Below are positions 1 to 9,540 of a stretch of DNA of 64,000 bases, in pieces. Made by a program: the position numbers and the translations under genes. This DNA is from Pterois miles. Its lineage: Eukaryota > Chordata > Actinopteri > Perciformes > Scorpaenidae. The notes under the pieces are model-generated. The model was not told the DNA's origin. It searched no databases and was given only the letters and a program-made list of their open reading frames with translations. The stretch is from contig CAMQGK010000334.1 of NCBI GenBank assembly GCA_947000775.1, positions 4,722,501 through 4,786,500 on the forward strand, read 5' to 3'. Position 1 is the first letter of the stretch; every line of letters starts with the position of its first letter.

Positions 1-1392
1 ATTCTCTAGTTTTATCGCTGTAATGTTTCTATAAGAGGTACACTGACTGACTGAATATAATATCCCCTGTAATCTCTCTTTCAGTCACAAACACACACTT
101 TCTACAACTCTTCTTTGTCTTTGTTGTCACCTATCATGCAGACTGCAGTCATTAATAATACAAGGCAGGAGTCGGTGCAGACAAAAGAGAGGAGGTGGAG
201 CTTTCAGACAGTTTGGCAGATATGAGGGACAGCGACAAAGCCACTTGAAAGCATGTGTGACATCTTAATCGTGAATCAGTGTCTGCAGTTCTTCCACAAT
301 GCTGTATGCTTTTGGTCTTTGAACAGAAGGAAATATCTTATTATACTGGCTGGTGAAAGTAGCTTGGATAATATTAACATCTGCATAACCTGAGTATAGG
401 ATTGTGAAATTAGAGCCTTTAATAAAACAAGCACATCTGTACCAACGATGGGATTGTGTTGAAGGTGGAGCAGTGTGTGTCACACTGATAGCACAGGAAG
501 CGAGACGACTGACCAAAACATCCCAGACTGTGTCAGATGTGTGCAATGAGATACGACAGGCAGCAGAGTCAAAGGGATCAAATGAAACTCGATGAAAGAA
601 TCATTATTTTTTTATGGTGACTGAAGGATGTAGGTCTCCGGTAAAACTACCCCGGGCTGCAGCGACGACATTGAGACGCTCCCTGAATAGCAATTACAGC
701 GCTTGGCTGATTTCACAGCCTTGGTCTTCTGAGCAGAACATTTTTTTTTTTTTTTTTTGGTGTGTAAAATCTACAGTGAAAAAGTGATTTGTCCTTGATT
801 GCTGGAGTGCCACTGCCAGGGATTTAAGTTTAACGCTTAGGATAATCTCATCATTAATTCATATTTGTAATTAATTCAGTGTGCCCTTTAAATAATGCAG
901 GATCTATTTTTTGTAGTAGTTTCGCAGAGATTGCTGAATTATTAATGCCAGCAGCCATCACCACTGGTTTAATAGAAGACGGCCACCTCAGTAAATCCTG
1001 CTACACCTGCTCCTTCCCCTCAGCCTCAACTGACCAGTGAGAACAGTGAGCTCTCTTTTTCACCTTCATCTGCTGCATTATCTGGATCAGAGGGCATTTC
1101 ATCACCATTTGTTATATGTCATGCTGCTGTCTCAGAGAGCCCTCATCACATCTTTCAGTGCTGCATACGGTATGTTATATGAAGTATTGAAAACAAACAT
1201 TTCTCAACAGAATGGACAGTTCACATCCCCTGAAAAGAACATACTCACAATCAGATCGGCATGACTTAGACAGATAAAATGTTAACACAACAAACAAGGA
1301 CTTTTGTGTGTGATAATGGGGCCAAGGGAAGCTTATCAGTCTAGCCGTAGTCCACACAGCTTGGCACAGTTTGTCTGTCATCAGTACTTGAT
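1..1392. other. Non-coding sequence, no gene recognised
   Basis: No recognisable gene. Open frames here (longest about 93 codons on the - strand at 265-546, with a 63-codon + frame from 404 overlapping it) show no family motif and no splice context. A T-run lies at about 740-758. The right edge is set by the 5'-truncated retrotransposon copy starting near 1393. Confidence 0.5.
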
Positions 1393-2754
1393 GCTACCTC
1401 CGGCGATGGTTGGGCTTTCCACGCAGCCTATGCAGCGCAGCACTGTATGGGAAGACCAACAAACTCCAGCTCCCTTTTAGCAGCCTAGACGAGGAGTTCA
1501 GGGTCTCTCGCACAAGAGAGGCCTTGCTCTACCGGGACTCCAAGGACTCTAAAGTGGCATCAGCAGGCATCATGGTGCGAACTGGCAGGAAGTGGAGAGC
1601 TCAGGAAGGTCTGGAGGTAGCCGAGTCTCGACTGAGACACAAGGCCTTGGTGGGATCAATTGCAACAGGTCGTGCTGGACTGGGGCGCCTTTCCTCAACC
1701 TCGCTATGAGAAGGCACGTGGTAAGGACAAACGCCAGCTAGTCCTGAAGGAGGTGCGTGCAGGGGTTGAGGAGGAACGGATCAGCAGGATGGTGGGCATG
1801 CAGCAGCAAGGAGCATGGACGAGGTGGGAGGGCGCGCTGGAGAGGAAGGTGACCTGGTCTGAGATCAGGCAGGCTGAACCCCAGCGCATTAAGTTCATGG
1901 TTCAAGCTGTCTACGATGTCCTACCCAGCCCAGCCAACCTCCATCTCTGGGGCATGAGTGACTCTCCTGCCTGTGCGCTGTGCTCCAGGAAAGGCTCCCT
2001 GGAGCACATCCTAAGCAGCTGCTCTAAAGCCCTGGGAGAGGGACGCTACCGTTGGCGGCACGACCAGGTGCTGAAGAGTGTTGCAGAAGCCATGACAAAC
2101 TTCGTGGCCAAAAACAACAGCAGCAAGCGACACCAGGGCATAAGGAACATCAGCTTTGTCAGGGCTGGTGAGCAGCCACAATCTCAGCCCAAACCAGCAG
2201 CCGGTCTCCTCACCTCAGCGATGGACTGGGTTCTACAAGTGGACTTGGGCAAGCAGCTCAAGTTTCCAGACCACGTCACAACAACTTCTTTGAGGCCAGA
2301 CATCGTGCTCACGTCAGTATCTTAAGGAGGTGCTACTGGTAGAATTGAAGTCCCTTGGGAGGATCGATTGAGGAGGCTAACGAGCGGAAGCGGTCAAAGT
2401 ACCAGGAGCTGGTCGAGCAATGCCAAAGAGGAGGTTGGAAGGCACGATGCGAGCCCATAGAAGTGGGGTGTAGAGGCTTTGCTGGCCGCTCTCTGTGAGG
2501 GTGTTCACACTCTTGGATCAAGGTGTTGAGAAAAGGAAGGCCATAAGTCCATATGGAGGAGCGGAGAGAGCCTCTAGATGGCTTTGGATAGGAGGAGCGA
2601 TCTGTGGGCCAATGCTCTGGGACACAAGCCAGGGTCTGATCAACCTGGCTGGGTCACCTGAGGGAGGGGGTATGATGTTGAAAGACCCGAAACCCCCGGT
2701 GTTCAGGCACATCACTGAAGATGTGTAGTGCATCCTAGGATGTATCTTACAGTC
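1393..2754 (+). mobile_element. 5'-truncated RLE-type non-LTR retrotransposon (copy A)
   Basis: This is the 3' third of a non-LTR retrotransposon of the R2/NeSL/Hero kind (site-specific-type LINEs with a C-terminal restriction-like endonuclease). It matches 4910-6263 almost base for base apart from small indels, and both copies end at the same point (...cttacagtc). It starts abruptly inside the coding region just after the reverse transcriptase, which is the 5' truncation expected from incomplete target-primed reverse transcription. It encodes the post-RT region, a CCHC zinc knuckle and the start of the nuclease domain. No poly(A) tail or clear target-site duplication is visible. Its 3' end touches the 5' end of copy B directly. 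Confidence 0.85.
1410..2480 (+). pseudogene. ORF2 C-terminal fragment of copy A (CCHC knuckle and PD-(D/E)xK nuclease), frameshifted
   Basis: Frames at 1410-1709 and 1660-2325 are successive parts of one protein separated by a one-base shift in a G-run near 1683 (four Gs here, three in copy B). The second part carries a zinc knuckle reading CALCSRKGSLEHILSSC (C-x2-C-x7-H-x4-C) at about 1971-2021, then a basic RYRWRHDQ segment, then the RPDI motif that opens the restriction-like endonuclease core near 2290-2305. The frame stops at 2325 because one C present in copy B is absent. Downstream nuclease residues (VELTVPWED and a later KY) are encoded only across several further one-base shifts. No start codon belongs to this piece because the element is 5' truncated. 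Confidence 0.75.
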
Positions 2755-3321
2755 ATTTCGATCTGGCGTAGCCAGTGACACCCAGGAACAGGCTGGGAGA
2801 CAACAGGAGTAGTCTGGTGACGATTGGAGAGACAATTGACAGCCCGGAAAGACGGCGACCGGGGCAGCAGGGGGTAGCATCCCAACCTGCATCTTCCGTG
2901 AGGGAGAAACCCATAAGCTAAGAACGACCTACTGAGATATACCCCAGGGGAACGAGAGGGGGGAGGATGTGTTCCCCAACAGGACGGACCCAACGTTGAG
3001 ATTTGGCAAACGGATAACGACGCGACCCCCGTAAGGCATTGTGGCAAGAGCCTCAAGAAGAGCGTGGCCTGAAAATCCATAGGGGCGTATGAAATGCTTG
3101 GTGAGGAGAGTGACACACAGCGCACAGGACCGAGTCTGGTGAGACGACGGAGGAGCCCGGCCGGGAGACACCCCACAGAGCCCAGAACCTCCATGTGATA
3201 AACCCTCCAGCTCCCAGCAAAGTAATTAAGCAGCCTCGTATCAAGTGGCCTCCTGCAAGCCAACAGAAAGTGTGGCACCAACGATGAAGATATAGCCAGA
3301 ACACGAACAAAGCCAAGGGCG
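2755..3321 (+). other. Leader / 5' UTR of retrotransposon copy B
   Basis: GC-rich sequence between the 3' end of copy A and the first open frame of copy B, with no + strand reading frame of note. It has no counterpart in truncated copy A. Long - strand frames crossing it (2518-2892, 2712-3281, 3053-3316) are antisense chance frames: they contain no TE or host motif. Confidence 0.5.
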
Positions 3322-3894
3322 ATGCTGACAGACGGCTACAGATATGTCCACCATCATTGTCTCTTATGGATCAGAGAGGTTTGGCGTGGAAGAGGACAAG
3401 CCCACCAGATCCAACTACACATGAACGTAGGGCAGAAAAGTCCACCAACTGCGGCAGGAGCTCCGGTCCCTGACAAGGCAGTACAAGGAGCATCTGAGGA
3501 GGAGAGGCCGCCATTGGCTGAGCTCCGGAACATCATCAGGAAGAAACTCACTTCCCTGCGTAGAGCTGAGTGGCACAGGAGACGCAGAAGAGAGAGAGCC
3601 AGGAAGCGAACTGCATTCATAGCTGATTCATTTGGATTCACCAAACAGCTGTTGGGGCAGAAGCGCAGCGGCCGTCTAGCTTGCTCCAAGGAAGAAGTCA
3701 ACCACTTCCTGGAAAACAACCTGAGCGACCCCAAAAGAGAGCAAGAACTAGGCCCCCTCAGTGCCTTATTGGACATTCCACCTCCCACTGTTGATTTCAT
3801 CACCAGCGAGCCCACCTGGAAGGAAATCCAGGAGGTTGTTACTGCAGCCAGAGCCAAACAGCTCCAGGCAGTGGAGTACCCTAAAGGTGTATAA
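3322..3894 (+). pseudogene. N-terminal and pre-RT part of the retrotransposon ORF (copy B)
   Basis: An open frame of 190 codons. Its middle is strongly basic (RRAEWHRRRRRERARKRTAF around residues 83-102), followed by a segment ending in a block that in related elements sits just before the reverse transcriptase (EPTWKEIQEVVTAARAKQ). The frame then breaks down over the expected RT finger region. The true start is uncertain: the first Met is in the leader context, and Met34 at 3421 could equally serve. The basic region probably binds nucleic acid; this is inference from composition. Confidence 0.6.
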
Positions 3895-3899
3895 GCGTG

Positions 3900-4910
3900 C
3901 CTGGCCTTAGAATCTAGGGGCGCGAGTGTTTGGGCAGAGGAACCGTTGCTGACAGTGGAGGCAGGCTGAGGGAGTTTGGATACCCAAGGAAGAGAACTCC
4001 ATAAGCTGGAGCAGTCAGAACTTCGTCTGTGTTGAGGGGAAATAGCTCCCAGAAGGTTGCAGACTTCCTCCTTAAGCGCCTAAGCACCCCGAGAAAGGTG
4101 GACAGGTGTGTAGGTAGCTGGAACACACCGGTGTAGTTTAGCTGATAGGGAGGCGCGGGAGGGCAAGGGAGACCTCGTTGTGCTTTGGCTTGATCTCGCC
4201 AATGCCTTCGGCTCCATACCCCAAAGCTGGTGGAGACTACGCTGGACCGGCACCATGTACCCACGAAGATCAAGGAACTCATCCTGAACTACTACGGCAA
4301 CTTCAGGCTCAGAGTCACTTTGGGAGCATTACACAGATTGGCACAGGCTTGAAAAGGGCATTTCATGGGTGTACAATCTAGTCAGCCTCTTTGCCCTAGC
4401 CATGAAATGGTTGTAAGGCAGCTGAAACGGAGTGCAGAGGCCCTCCGTCTAAGTCTGGAACTCGACAGCCCCCCATCAGAGCCTTTATGGACGATCTCAC
4501 TGTCACAACTACATCGGTTCTGGTGCGAGATGGATACTCCAGGGCCTGGAAAAGCTCTCTCCTGGGCAAGAATGAGCTTTAAGCCAACTAAATCCAGGGC
4601 CATGGTGTTGAAGAAGGGAAAGGTGGCAGACAAGTTCCGCTTCTACGTGGATGGCACGGCAATCCCATCCATCACCGAGAAACCGGTCAAGGCTCTGGGC
4701 AAGGTCTTCGACTGTAGTCTCAGGGATACTGCAGCAATCCAGACAACCATCAAGGAGCTTGAGACGTGGCTATCGGCTGTAGACAAGTCCGGCTTCCTGG
4801 CCGGTTTAAGGCGTGGATCTACCAGCATGGCGTCTTACCCCGGGTACTTGGCCTCTGTTGGTGTATGGTTTCCTCTGTCAAAGTGGAGACTCTGGAGAGG
4901 AAGATAGCAG
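3900..4910 (+). pseudogene. Reverse transcriptase domain of copy B, multiply frameshifted
   Basis: Pieces of RT are readable in several frames. AEGVWIPKEENS-like text lies near 3967-4003, DLANAFGSIP with the first catalytic Asp near 4187-4216, and WHRLEKGI near 4339-4362. LFALAM follows near 4388-4405 and FMDDLTV with the Asp pair near 4482-4502. WARMSFKPTKSRAMVLKKGK and following residues are continuous in 4365-4907, and GRFKAWIYQHGVLPR lies near 4802-4846. Each change of frame is a small indel, mostly a missing base relative to the expected reading. As assembled it cannot encode an enzyme. The motif order is that of LINE reverse transcriptases. Confidence 0.75.
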
Positions 4911-5295
4911 CTACCTCCGGCGATGGTTGGGCTTTCCACGCAGCCTATGCAGCGCAGCACTGTATGGGAAGACCAACAAACCGCTCCCTTTAGCAGCCTA
5001 GACGAGGAGTTCAGGGTCTCTCGCACAAGAGAGGCCTTGCTCTCCGGGACCCAAGGACTCTAAAGTGGCATAGCAGGCATCATGGTGCGAACTGGAGGAA
5101 GTGGAGAGCTCAGGAAGGTCTGGAGGTAGCCGAGTCTCGACTGAGACACAAGGCCTTGGTGGGATCAATTGCAACAGGTCGTGCTGGACTGGGCGCCTTT
5201 CCTCAACCTCGCTATGAGAAGGCACGTGGTAAGGAAAAGGTAGTCCGAAGGAGGTGCGTGAGGGGTTGAGGAGGAACGGATAGCAGGATGGTGGG

Positions 5296-5652
5296 ATGAG
5301 CAGAAGGAGCATGGAGAGGTGGGAGGGCGCGCTGGAGAGGAAGGTGACCTGGTCTGAGATCAGGAGGCTGAACCCCAGCGCATTAAGTTATGGTTCAAGC
5401 TGTCTACGATGTCCTACCCAGCCCAGCCAACCTCCATCTTGGGGCATGAGTGACTCTCCTGCCTGTGCGCTGTGCTCCAGGAAAGGCTCCCTGGAGCACA
5501 TCCTAAGCAGCTGCTCTAAAGCCCTGGGAGAGGGACGCTACCGTTGGCGGCACGACCAGGTGCTGAAGAGTGTTGCAGAAGCCATGACAAACTTCGTGGC
5601 CAAAAACAACAGCAGCAAGCGACACCAGGGCATAAGGAACATAGCTTTGTAG
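5296..5652 (+). pseudogene. CCHC zinc-knuckle segment of copy B
   Basis: This matches copy A from its WEGALERKVTWSEIR segment through the zinc knuckle (C-x2-C-x7-H-x4-C, SPACALC...HILSSC) and RYRWRHDQVLKSVAEA. Between about 4975 and 5450 copy B lacks single bases at many positions that copy A keeps, so the frame is broken upstream. From 5450 to 5640 the two copies agree almost perfectly. The frame ends at 5652 because copy B lacks one C present in copy A (tcagc versus tagc near 5642). Confidence 0.7.
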
Positions 5653-5710
5653 GGCTGGTGAGCAGCCACAATCTCAGCCCAAACCAGCAGCCGGTCTCCT
5701 CACCTCAGCG

Positions 5711-6142
5711 ATGGACTGGGTTCTACAAGTGGACTTGGGCAAGCAGCTCAAGTTTCCAGACCACGTCACAACAACTTCTTTGAGGCCAGACATCGTGCTC
5801 ACGTCAGTATCTTCAAGGCAGGTGCTACTGGTAGAATTGACAGTCCCTTGGGAGGATCGCATTGAGGAGGCTAACGAGCGGAAGCGGTCAAAGTACCAGG
5901 AGCTGGTCGAGCAATGCCAAAGAGGAGGTTGGAAGGCACGATGCGAGCCCATAGAAGTGGGGTGTAGAGGCTTTGCTGGCCGCTCTCTGTGCAGGGTGTT
6001 CACACTACTTGGCATCACAGGTGTTGAGAAAAGGAAGGCCATCAAGTCCATCATGGAGGCAGCGGAGAGAGCCTCTAGATGGCTTTGGATCAGGAGGAGC
6101 GATCTGTGGGCCAATGCTACTGGGACACAAGCCAGGGTCTGA
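5711..6142 (+). pseudogene. Restriction-like endonuclease domain of copy B
   Basis: A continuous 143-codon frame beginning MDWVLQVDLGKQLKFPDHV. It carries the PD-(D/E)xK nuclease signature: RPDIVLTS at about residues 25-32, then VELTVPWED at about 46-54 and a later KYQELVEQC, with conserved basic and Cys/Gly residues after it. In R2-group LINEs this domain nicks the target DNA to prime reverse transcription. It is the best preserved enzymatic domain of the pair and it ends with a stop at 6140-6142. Met1 here is internal to the protein; the domain is the C-terminus of the same polyprotein as the RT. Confidence 0.75.
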
Positions 6143-6263
6143 TCAACCCTGGCTGGGTCACCTGAGGGAGGGGGTATGATGTTGAAAGACCCGAAACCCC
6201 CGGTGATCTCAGGCACATCACTGAAGATGTGTCCCAGTGCATCCTAGGATGTATCTTACAGTC

Positions 6264-6814
6264 GATGTACAACTTCCAGTCAGTCACATCATTATAGTTT
6301 ACCCATCATCAACACACAGAATATGGAGTGACAGTGATGTATAGAGCAGATAGATAAAATCTCGCCTTACTACATGACAAATATTTACTGACTTTAACTG
6401 TTTCTGGGTCTTTGTGGGTGTAGGCCTACCACAGTAATCACATACAGGAAGCTAGAGGATGTGTACGTGTGAAAGCCATCTCTTCAGATGTCACTATTAG
6501 CAGACGACAGTTACAAGAGAACAGACGTAAAGCAGTAGCAATGATGTCGCTCACTCATGAGGCTGATGACTAAAATTTCTTTGCAATGATATTGTCATTT
6601 TATGGTCGTCAAGGAAAACAATCAGCGTTTTATGGTTCAAATGTATGCTCTCAATACCGAGGTAAGAACATGAAGAATTGCAAACATACAGCTTCCTTGT
6701 TTTTTTGTTTTTTTTTTTTTGTTTTACAATGCAAGATTTCACATTGTTTGGGCTACTTGAATGAGCTGTGTGTGAAAGAGGAACTCAGCGTGGTGTTTTC
6801 TGAGTATTAAGAGC
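6264..6814. other. Non-coding spacer
   Basis: AT-rich sequence between the retrotransposon and the MITE remnant. There is a T-run at about 6700-6721. No gene or known repeat was recognised. Confidence 0.45.
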
Positions 6815-7168
6815 TTAAGGGAACAGTGATCTGGCAGTGAGGTTGCAGATTGCAATGAAATGAAACCTCTGTCGTGTGCCAAGCGTGTTGAACTACAGTG
6901 GCTGACGAAACAACATGAACGGCCCTCTCTAGAGCAAGTTTCGTAAAGTAGCGCAGGTCATTTGGAGCAGAGTCAGTGTGCAGAGTGTGTCTTTACATGG
7001 GAAGTGAGTGGTGAAGGAAAAGAGAGAGATCAGTGGCGACGGGAGCGCCAAATGTTATTGACTCTGGCTTAAGCAGGAAAAGTTAAAAGTTAGTGTGATT
7101 TTTCTGTTCTGGGCTACTGAAGAAACATGGTGGTACAACATGGCAGATTCTGTGCAATACTTGTGCAG
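6815..7168 (+). mobile_element. TTAA-ended MITE remnant, same family as 41044-41465
   Basis: Starts at TTAAGGGAACAGTG and shares a long series of blocks with 41044-41465, including gtgaggttgcaga(c/t)tgcaa, aagcaggaaaagtta and acatggcggac-like text. It is a non-autonomous DNA transposon that is very common in percomorph genomes (recognised from memory). The right half with the closing terminus is missing; the sequence runs straight into the left end of the Tc1 element. Confidence 0.65.
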
Positions 7169-7478
7169 TACGCTGCTCAAAAAAAATTAAGGGAACACGT
7201 AATGATTAGTGTATAAAATCAAGTCAGTTAAACTTCAGAGATATCAATCTGTCCATTTCGGAAATATAAGTGAATGTGAATCACTGTCACCTGCTTTGGT
7301 GCAAATGAAAGTGACAACAGGTGTAATGAAGAGGCAACATCAAGACAACCCCCCAAAAAGGGGACGGTTTTAAAGTGGTGGCCCCAGACAGTTGCTCTCT
7401 CCTTTTCCTTCCTGACAACCGAAACTTCTGCTAGTGTCCTTGTCACTACTTGTAATATGAGGTGGTACTTGCAACCCA

Positions 7479-7481
<3 letters not shown>

Positions 7482-7547
<66 letters not shown>
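7482..7547. repeat. (CA)33 microsatellite
   Basis: An uninterrupted CA run of 66 bases inside the left arm of the Tc1 element. The - strand open frame crossing it (7228-7647) is only a repeat-generated poly-CV frame. Confidence 0.97.
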
Positions 7548-7551
<4 letters not shown>

Positions 7552-7699
7552 GTATATAGTAGTTACCTGTAGTGAGGCGATGCAGTCAGCATAGAAATAC
7601 ATGCAAAACAAAGGTTCAACTGTTTGTATTTGCATTGAGGAGGACATAAACTGTCGGTGGCTTGAATCGCACAGATTTTAAACAAATTCAACCTCATAT

Positions 7700-8530
7700 G
7701 CTCAGCCTGCTTAAAGGTAACAGTCTCAAGAGCATGAAGGAGATACCAGGAGACCAGCTGTTACATGAGGAGGGCTGGAAAGGGCCGTAGAAAGGGCATC
7801 AACGCAGCAGCAAGACTGGTATCTGCTTCTTTGTGTGAGGAGGAACATGAGGAGCACTGTCAGTAGGCTACTGGTGTTCATGTTTCTGACCAAACTGTCA
7901 GAAATAGACTCCAGGAGGGTGGGTTGAGGGCCTCTAGGGGGACCTGTGCTCACAGCCCAGCACCGTTCAGCTCGACTGCCATTCACCAGAGAACACTATA
8001 ATTGGCAGGTCTGTCATTGGCACCCCATTGTCTTCACAGATGAGAGCAGGTTCACACTGAGCACTGCCTGTAACATCATCCAGCATGACCGGTTTGGCGC
8101 TGGGTCAGTGATGGTCTGGAGAGGCAAATCCTCGGAGGGTCGCACAGACCTCCATGTCATAGCCAATGGTACCATGACTGCTGTTAGGTACCGGGATGAT
8201 GATTGTCAGACCTAACGCTTGTGCAGTGGACCCTGGGGTCGTCCTGGTCCAGGGCAATGCCTGGCCTTATGTGGCCAGAGTGTGTAGGCAGTTCCTGGAT
8301 GAGGAAGGCATTGATGCCACTGACTGGCCGTCACATTCCCCTGACTTAAATCCAATTGAGCACCTATGGGACGTTATTATCAGTGCATCCGACGCTGCTA
8401 AGTATCGTGAGAGACTGTCCAGGAGCTCGCTGATGCCCTGATCCAGGTCTGGGAGAAGATCCTCCAGCACACCATCCATCATCAGGAGCCCAGACGTTGT
8501 CCGGAGCGAATTCAGGCACGCGGGGGCTTA
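7700..8530 (+). pseudogene. Tc1 transposase pseudogene
   Basis: Recognisable Tc1 transposase catalytic text in shifting frames: FTDESRF at about 8033-8053 (first catalytic Asp, 8039-8041), GAGSVMVW near 8099-8122, and ARVCRQFLDEEGIDATDW then SPDLNPIEHLWD at about 8278-8373. The final Glu (8358-8360) is present. The second catalytic Asp is replaced by Gly at 8253-8255 (VQGNAWP where the family has a DNA motif), and several frameshifts and stops occur. The N-terminal DNA-binding part is not readable. The product would be catalytically dead. Confidence 0.85.
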
Positions 8531-8762
8531 ACACACTACTGAGTCACATTCACACAAGTTGAATCAGCCTGTGATTTCATTTTTTTATTTTGATTTTCAG
8601 TGTTATTTTGAATCCAGCCCTGAGTGGGTTGATGATTTTGGTTTCCATTGACTGTTGTTACATCATTCTGTACATCAGTAAAGATTTTCATCTTGAATAA
8701 TTTGTTCATCAAGATCTGATGTATGATTTAAGTGGTCCCTAATTTTTTTGAGCAGTGTGTTA

Positions 8763-9445
8763 CTCACAACACAAAGCTGTAAAACTCACTTATGTAATTT
8801 GCAACTGTTGCCAAAAAGCTTCTTGTGGAGTGGGAAGCAAGCGTTTATCGGTTTAAAGGTCAAACAGAGTGCACAGCAACTACATTTATCGATCGTGTTA
8901 TTCCTGTGTCAAATCAATGAGAACTATTCCAGGAAGGAACTGTAAGGTTTCTCCTCGGTGCAAAATGATTACCACGGTGCAGGAAAAAACAAAACCCAGA
9001 GTGGAGAGATGTCTTTTTTTTTTTTAAGTGTCAGACTCGGGAGGTTTCAGTGTTGATCCCATCGAGAATCACTGATCAGTCCCATGGGTGTCCTGCCACC
9101 AGACAGATAATAAATCACTACGCAGGTCGATAAACATGACATGTGATTATCAGCTGACTGACATGAACCGTAATATCCCAGTGGAAAATGAGAAAAGGAA
9201 AACTAAATCAGTTGTGTTGGATGTTTGTGGCAACAGTTAGCTCTGTCTGTGTTGACACACAACTATAACTATATCACTATAAACTGAACTATAGACAAAA
9301 AATGTAATTCTGCCTGATAATAAATAGAGCAGCACACACACGATTTTTAGATGAACCTGAAAACAAAAAAAAAAAAAAAAAAAAAAATGCAGATGTGTTT
9401 AATGAGGCATATAGAGCAGAAATATCGCAGCTATTTGAAGGACTA
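8763..9445. other. Non-coding, no gene recognised
   Basis: Nothing with coding character was seen. There are an A/T run at about 9014-9025 and an A-run at about 9365-9386. Confidence 0.4.
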
Positions 9446-9447
9446 CC

Positions 9448-9540
9448 ATTAGGGCTACAACTATACAACTAAGAATTATTTTCATTTTCGATTACTTTAT
9501 TGAGTATTTTTTGACTAATCACTCGGAGCTAAGTTTTACG
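9448..9540. repeat. Fragment of a teleost AT-rich interspersed repeat
   Basis: The text gggctacaacta...attattttcattttcgatta...gactaatc resembles the left end of a very common fish repeat (hAT-like, starting gggctgcaacta; from memory). No closing terminus was found, so this is a fragment. Confidence 0.4.

Larger units (their letters stand above)
2755..6263 (+). mobile_element. Longer RLE-type non-LTR retrotransposon (copy B)
   Basis: A 3.5-kb copy of the same family as 1393-2754, in the same orientation and immediately downstream of it. In order it holds a GC-rich leader (2755-3320), an ORF with a basic segment before the RT (3322-3894), a badly frameshifted reverse transcriptase (about 3900-4910), the CCHC knuckle (about 5460-5510) and the restriction-like endonuclease (about 5711-6142). 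The RT is recognised by IPKEENS near 3986, DLANAFGSIP (motif A aspartate) near 4190 and FMDDLTVTT (motif C) near 4484. The 3' UTR has GACCCGAAACCCCCGG and ends at cttacagtc, as in copy A. The clade assignment among R2, NeSL and Hero is inferred from the nuclease type only. Confidence 0.85.
7171..8760 (+). mobile_element. Tc1/mariner transposon, degenerate
   Basis: Bounded by imperfect terminal inverted repeats: CTGCTCAAAAAAAATTAAGG at 7173-7192 and, on the other strand, CACTGCTCAAAAAAATTAGG at the right end (8738-8757). TA dinucleotides flank it at 7169-7170 and 8761-8762, as expected for Tc1 insertion. It contains a ruined transposase and a (CA)33 microsatellite in its left untranslated part. 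This ACTGCTCAAAAAAAT-type terminus is known from a Tc1 family widespread in fishes (memory, not searched). Confidence 0.85.

Noticed and set aside
2518..3316. Long - strand frames (124, 189, 80 and 87 codons) across the start of retrotransposon copy B
   Set aside because: They are antisense to a + strand element, show no protein family features and overlap one another in different frames. GC-rich antisense openness explains them.
7228..7647. 139-codon - strand frame
   Set aside because: Its core is a CV repeat produced by the (CA)n microsatellite inside a Tc1 untranslated arm.
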